Shown piece after piece: positions 34,116-37,727 of a stretch of 37,727 bases of DNA (position 1 is the stretch's first letter; every line of letters starts with the position of its first letter). This stretch comes from Synechococcales cyanobacterium S06 (GTDB lineage Bacteria; Cyanobacteriota; Cyanobacteriia; Cyanobacteriales; JAABRE01), in contig JAABRE010000049.1 in assembly GCA_011391125.1 (NCBI GenBank), positions 1-37,727 on the forward strand. Direction: 5' to 3'. The notes under the pieces are model-generated. The model was not told the DNA's origin. It searched no databases and saw nothing but the letters and a program-made list of their open reading frames with translations. The translations under genes were made by a program, and so were the position numbers.

Positions 34116-35750
34116 ATGTATTTTCGTAAAGTTATATTAAGTATATTTGGTGTGATTGCAACTTCCTGTAATCTTAATCAAGTTGCTTTTGCTAGTGATA
34201 ATTTTTCCTTAATTAATAATAGTAATAAACCAATTTTTTTAGCTCAAAATTTAGAAACTTTGCCCAATGAAACCAAGATAAAAGTAACAGAAATCAACGT
34301 ATTAGGAAGTACCATTTTTAATGATCAACAATGGCAAGAAATAGTAGCTCCTTTTTTAAATCAAGAACTTACTTTTGAAGAATTATTAACTTTAAGAACT
34401 ACGATTACTAAACTTTATATTGATCAAGGTTATAGCACTTCCGGTGCATTTTTACCAGTCCAAGATGTCACTGACGGAAAGATCGAAATTCAAGTAGTTG
34501 AGGGGGCGATCGAAAAAATTGACATCCAAGGATTAACCCATTTAGTACCTGGTTATATTCGATCTCGTCTTAGTTTAGCAACAGGTACACCTGTAAATAT
34601 AAACCGTTTAGAAGAAGCATTACAACTATTACAATTTGACCCCTTACTAAAGAAAATAGATGCAGAATTAACAGCAGGAACTACAGCGGGAAAAAATGTT
34701 TTAATGGTTAATGTAACCGAAGCTCCTGCTTTAAATGTATCCTTAGAATTAAATAATTATGATTCTCCTAGTGTCGGTTCATTTGGTCCGACTGGGGTTA
34801 TTGAACATAAAAATTTATTCGGTTTAGGAGATTCATTTTATGCCGATTATCGCTTAACGGAAGGAGTAGATAGCGCTAATATAAAATATAATATACCCGT
34901 TAATGCAAGGGATGGCAAAGTAACTTTTAGTTACGAAAATGATAAAAGTACCATTGTGGAAGACCCATTTTCTATTTTAAATATTAACTCAGAAAGTGAA
35001 ACTTTTTCCCTCGGTTTTCGACAACCTTTAATCCGTAATTCTAAAACAGAATTAGCATTAGGATTAAGTTTAGATATTCGGGATAGTCAAACTTATTTAT
35101 ATGGAGATATACCCTTTTCTTTTAGTAATGGACCTATAGATGGAAAATCAAAAATAACAGCCCTAAGATTTAGTCAAGATTGGGTTAATCGTAGTGCAAA
35201 AACAGTTTTAGCAGCTAGAAGTCAATTTAGTTTTGGTTTAGATTTATTTGATGCAACTGTTAATGAAAATGGCGCTCCTGATGGTAAATTTACTGACTGG
35301 TTAGGTCAATTTCAATGGGTACAATCATTAGGAAAAAATACCATTTTAGTTACCCGTTTAGGTACTCAATTATCCTTTGATTCCCTACTACCAATGGAAC
35401 AATTTAATATCGGAGGAGTTGATACCGTCAGAGGTTATCGTACTAATCAAAGAGTAGGAGATAATGCTGTTATTGGTTCATTGGAATTACGTTTTCCTCT
35501 TGTTAAAAATTCCGAGGCAATTGGTACAATTGAATTAACCCCATTTTTTGACTTTGGTACTGTGTGGAATAACGAAGGAAATATTCCAGATCCTAGCACC
35601 TTATCAAGTGTTGGTTTAGGATTACGTTGGCAAATAAAAGATAACTTTTTTGCGCGTTTAGATTGGGGTATTCCCTTAACAGAAATTGATAATCAAGGTG
35701 ATAGTATTCAGGATAATGGTGTTACTTTTTCCGTTCGTTTTCAACCCTAA
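34116..35750 (+). CDS. ShlB/FhaC/HecB-type outer-membrane transporter (TpsB)
   Basis: This 544-residue Omp85-superfamily protein would export a large partner exoprotein across the outer membrane in two-partner secretion. It has a signal peptide with probable cleavage at AFA-SDN, and a linker to about residue 55. POTRA domains follow (KVTEINVLGSTIFND..., then IEKIDIQGLTHLVPGYIRSRL). A beta-barrel (about 200-544) includes the conserved VDTVRGYRTNQRVGDNA loop. The barrel ends with FSVRFQP, a normal outer-membrane C-terminus. No hemagglutinin-like TpsA substrate is in the window. The receiver-only gene 42 bases upstream may be co-transcribed. Confidence 0.9.
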   Translation: MYFRKVILSIFGVIATSCNLNQVAFASDNFSLINNSNKPIFLAQNLETLPNETKIKVTEINVLGSTIFNDQQWQEIVAPFLNQELTFEELLTLRTTITKLYIDQGYSTSGAFLPVQDVTDGKIEIQVVEGAIEKIDIQGLTHLVPGYIRSRLSLATGTPVNINRLEEALQLLQFDPLLKKIDAELTAGTTAGKNVLMVNVTEAPALNVSLELNNYDSPSVGSFGPTGVIEHKNLFGLGDSFYADYRLTEGVDSANIKYNIPVNARDGKVTFSYENDKSTIVEDPFSILNINSESETFSLGFRQPLIRNSKTELALGLSLDIRDSQTYLYGDIPFSFSNGPIDGKSKITALRFSQDWVNRSAKTVLAARSQFSFGLDLFDATVNENGAPDGKFTDWLGQFQWVQSLGKNTILVTRLGTQLSFDSLLPMEQFNIGGVDTVRGYRTNQRVGDNAVIGSLELRFPLVKNSEAIGTIELTPFFDFGTVWNNEGNIPDPSTLSSVGLGLRWQIKDNFFARLDWGIPLTEIDNQGDSIQDNGVTFSVRFQP

Positions 35751-35809
35751 AAAATATCTGTTATAATTTAATCAATCAGGTATTTTTTACTCTGAAAAGG
35801 AGAGCAATT

Positions 35810-36649
35810 GTGTATGATAATATCTGCAAATATATCGCAGATCAATACCCCAGAGAAATTGCGAATTGGCTAATTGGTGAACCCTTAGATTCAGTGGAAT
35901 TAGAACCAAAAGAACTATCCCTTGATCCAATCCGCACCGATTATTTGGTTTTACGTCAAACGGAAAAGATTGTTCTTCATGCCGAATTTCAAACTGCTCC
36001 TAAAGATGATTTACCGTTCAGAATGTTAGATTATCGAGTCAGGGTTTATCGTCGTTACCCCGAAAAAAACATGAAACAAGTGATAATTTATCTGAAAAAA
36101 AGTAACTCAAATTTAGTCGAACAAGATTACTTTAATTTGGAAAATACCACCCATAAATTTAAAGTAATTCGGTTATGGGAACAACCAACCAACCCATTTT
36201 TAGAAAACCCCGGATTATTGCCATTTGCAATTTTAACCCAAGAAGAAAATAAACTCGATCTTCTTAGAGAAATTGCCCAAAAAGTGGAATCGATTCCCCA
36301 AGAAAAAGACCAAACTAATATTGCAAATTCCGCCGCAATTTTAGCAGGTTTAGTATTAAAAAAAGACCAAATTTTTTCATTATTAAGGAGTGATATTATG
36401 AAAGAATCCGTCGTATATCAGGCCATTCTCAATGAAGGAAGAGAACAAGGAAAATTTGAAGGTAAAAAGGAGGGAAGATTAGAGGGAATTAAAGAAGGTG
36501 TCCAAACTGGTATCCAAACTGGTATTGAAATCGGAAAATTAGAGGCCATTCAAGAAGTAGCAATTAATTTACTTAAAAGTGGAATGTCCATTGAACAAGT
36601 AATTAATATTACTGGATTATCCTTAGAACAAGTCGAAAAATTACCATAA
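35810..36649 (+). CDS. Rpn/PD-(D/E)XK nuclease-like protein (transposase-like family)
   Basis: This 279-residue protein belongs to the cyanobacterial Rpn-like group of PD-(D/E)XK proteins, often annotated as putative transposases. Visible features are the N-terminal ICKYIADQYPREIANWLIG, a nuclease-like core with Asp in RTDYLVL and ExQ in LHAEFQTAPKDDLPFRMLDY, and YRRYPEKNMKQVIIYL. The C-terminus has repeated EGREQGKFEGKKEGRLEGIKEG and a closing helix pair GMSIEQVINITGLSLEQV. The start is GTG 35810, fixed by AAGGAGAG six bases upstream. Known Rpn proteins promote RecA-independent recombination. The role here is unproven. Confidence 0.8.
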   Translation: MYDNICKYIADQYPREIANWLIGEPLDSVELEPKELSLDPIRTDYLVLRQTEKIVLHAEFQTAPKDDLPFRMLDYRVRVYRRYPEKNMKQVIIYLKKSNSNLVEQDYFNLENTTHKFKVIRLWEQPTNPFLENPGLLPFAILTQEENKLDLLREIAQKVESIPQEKDQTNIANSAAILAGLVLKKDQIFSLLRSDIMKESVVYQAILNEGREQGKFEGKKEGRLEGIKEGVQTGIQTGIEIGKLEAIQEVAINLLKSGMSIEQVINITGLSLEQVEKLP

Positions 36650-36681
36650 ATTATTAAGGAAAATCATCCTTAATTTCAGCT

Positions 36682-36725
36682 TTTAATAATTAAGAATTAA
36701 TAACTACTAATTCTTAATTATTAAA
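36682..36725. terminator. Long perfect AT-rich hairpin after the Rpn-like gene
   Basis: TTTAATAATTAAGAATTA (36682-36699) and TAATTCTTAATTATTAAA (36708-36725) form perfect 18-base arms around an 8-base loop. It lies between the Rpn-like gene and pyrD. It may terminate the former, although it has little GC, or be a dispersed palindrome. A smaller TTAAGG/CCTTAA pair precedes it. Confidence 0.5.
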
Positions 36726-36753
36726 CCAAACTAAACATTATTTGTCACTAAAA

Positions 36754-37727
36754 ATGCTTAACTTTACTAAACCTATTTATCCGTTTTTTTTCTCTCTATT
36801 AAAAAGTAACCCCGAAGCTGCACATTTACAATTATTAAGTATTCTTAAAAATATTGATAATTCCAGGGATACTCCTTGGGGAAAATTAGCAATTAAGGAG
36901 TTACAGGAATCATTTTGTTTCGCGAATGATCGCTTAAAACAGACACTGTGGGGGCTAAATTTTGAGCATCCTTTAGGGTTAGCGCCGGGTTTTGATAAGG
37001 ATGGTGTCGCAGCGAAAATGTGGGCTAATTTTGGCTTTTCTTTTGCGGAATTAGGTGCTGTCACTCTTCATGCTCAAACAGGCAACCCTCGCCCCCGAAT
37101 GTTTCGTTTACCTTTAGACCAAGCAGCCTTAAATCGCATGGGAGCGAATAATTTAGGAGCAGCGGTGATGGCCGAAACTTTACAACAAGCTGGTCCTATT
37201 TCTATTCCCATTGGTATTAATCTTTGCAAGTCGAAAATCGCTCCTTTAGAAGACGCTCCTTGTGATTATTTAGGGAGTTTTAATTATCTCAAAAATTGCG
37301 CTGATTATTTTGTCGTTAATGTTAGTTCCCCGAATACTCCGGGGTTAAGAACATTACAAAGTAGTGAACAATTGGGAGCAATTCTAACAGTATTACAGGG
37401 AGAAAATAAGGAAAAAAAACCACTTTTTGTGAAAATTGCTCCTGACTTAAATTATGACGATATTTTGACCATATTAGAGTTAATTGAAACCCATAAATTA
37501 TCAGGAATTATTGCTACTAATACCACCATTAGTCGGGAAAATTTAAAGACAAGGATTCTCCCCGAAACTGGTAAATTCAGTCAAGATGAAGCCGGTGGAA
37601 TAAGTGGTAGGCCTTTAACAAAAAGGTCCACAGAAATAATTAGATTTATTGCCAAAGAAAGCCAAGGAAAAATACCCATTATTGGTGTCGGCGGCATCTT
37701 CACAGGTGAAGATGCGTGGGAAAAAAT
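36754..37727 (+). CDS. pyrD: Dihydroorotate dehydrogenase (quinone), class 2, 3' end outside window
   Basis: PyrD oxidises dihydroorotate to orotate in pyrimidine synthesis and passes electrons to quinone. The visible 324 codons begin [16 protein letters not shown], a membrane-associating N-terminal helix region typical of class 2 enzymes. FMN-binding and catalytic segments follow: [56 protein letters not shown] (with catalytic Ser), [23 protein letters not shown], and [14 protein letters not shown]. It runs off the right edge shortly before the expected end. The ATG at 36754 is the only plausible start. Confidence 0.95.
   Translation, partial: MLNFTKPIYPFFFSLLKSNPEAAHLQLLSILKNIDNSRDTPWGKLAIKELQESFCFANDRLKQTLWGLNFEHPLGLAPGFDKDGVAAKMWANFGFSFAELGAVTLHAQTGNPRPRMFRLPLDQAALNRMGANNLGAAVMAETLQQAGPISIPIGINLCKSKIAPLEDAPCDYLGSFNYLKNCADYFVVNVSSPNTPGLRTLQSSEQLGAILTVLQGENKEKKPLFVKIAPDLNYDDILTILELIETHKLSGIIATNTTISRENLKTRILPETGKFSQDEAGGISGRPLTKRSTEIIRFIAKESQGKIPIIGVGGIFTGEDAWEK

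Noticed and set aside
36777-37064. 95-codon minus-strand frame
   Set aside because: It is antisense to pyrD, whose conserved FMN-binding motifs are clear on the plus strand.

Overview
The window reads as chromosome of a low-GC cyanobacterium. Supporting signs are an NDH-1 NdhB subunit, a PixJ/PilJ-type chemotaxis cluster with GAF-containing receptors, HypD/HypE, many GCGATCGC (HIP1) octamers, and dispersed short palindromes of the kind common in cyanobacteria. A unicellular relative of Geminocystis/Cyanobacterium is a guess from composition only.

Layout. (1) 1-658: the 3' end of a group II intron (HNH-bearing tail of its maturase, then RNA domains V and VI), lying just upstream of a class II aldolase-family gene. 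(2) 1.36-7.6 kb: sbcC (-), a 54-residue Pmp3/YqaE membrane protein (+), an adenosine-specific kinase (-), and a prolyl oligopeptidase followed by an XRE regulator (-). (3) 7.8-12.1 kb: a 1312-residue surface-type protein with a thioester-domain-like N-terminus and six SdrD-B-like repeats, preceded by a tiny PEP-CTERM protein. (4) 12.1-12.9 kb: a patchwork of dispersed and tandem repeats. (5) 12.9-25.6 kb: a five-gene minus-strand chemotaxis cluster, transcribed as three GAF-containing methyl-accepting proteins, then a hybrid CheA, then CheW. (6) 25.6-26.3 kb: repeats and a possible decayed gene. (7) 26.3-31.9 kb (+): an unknown 356-residue protein, hypD, a toxin-antitoxin/IS island, and hypE. 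(8) 32-37.7 kb (+): ndhB, a receiver-only protein lacking the phosphoacceptor Asp, an orphan TpsB/FhaC-type outer-membrane transporter, an Rpn-like PD-(D/E)XK protein, and pyrD running off the window.

The most informative region is between hypD and hypE. A YefM-tailed antitoxin is followed by a yoeB toxin gene that has a premature stop and is also split by an IS607-family element. The two toxin halves rejoin in frame at a GG dinucleotide, which allows the element to be delimited as about 28955-30352. Inside the element, tnpA is intact, but tnpB is reduced to its first ~18 codons and its last ~125 codons. An imperfect hairpin with ~45-bp arms lies exactly at the junction. A second degenerate toxin-antitoxin remnant (HicB-like) follows.

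I did not find tRNA or rRNA genes or a CRISPR array. I see no wholly new system that I would defend. The strongest leads are the thioester-like adhesin, the tnpB/hairpin chimera, the three GAF receptors without the usual bilin cysteine, and the D-to-E receiver.
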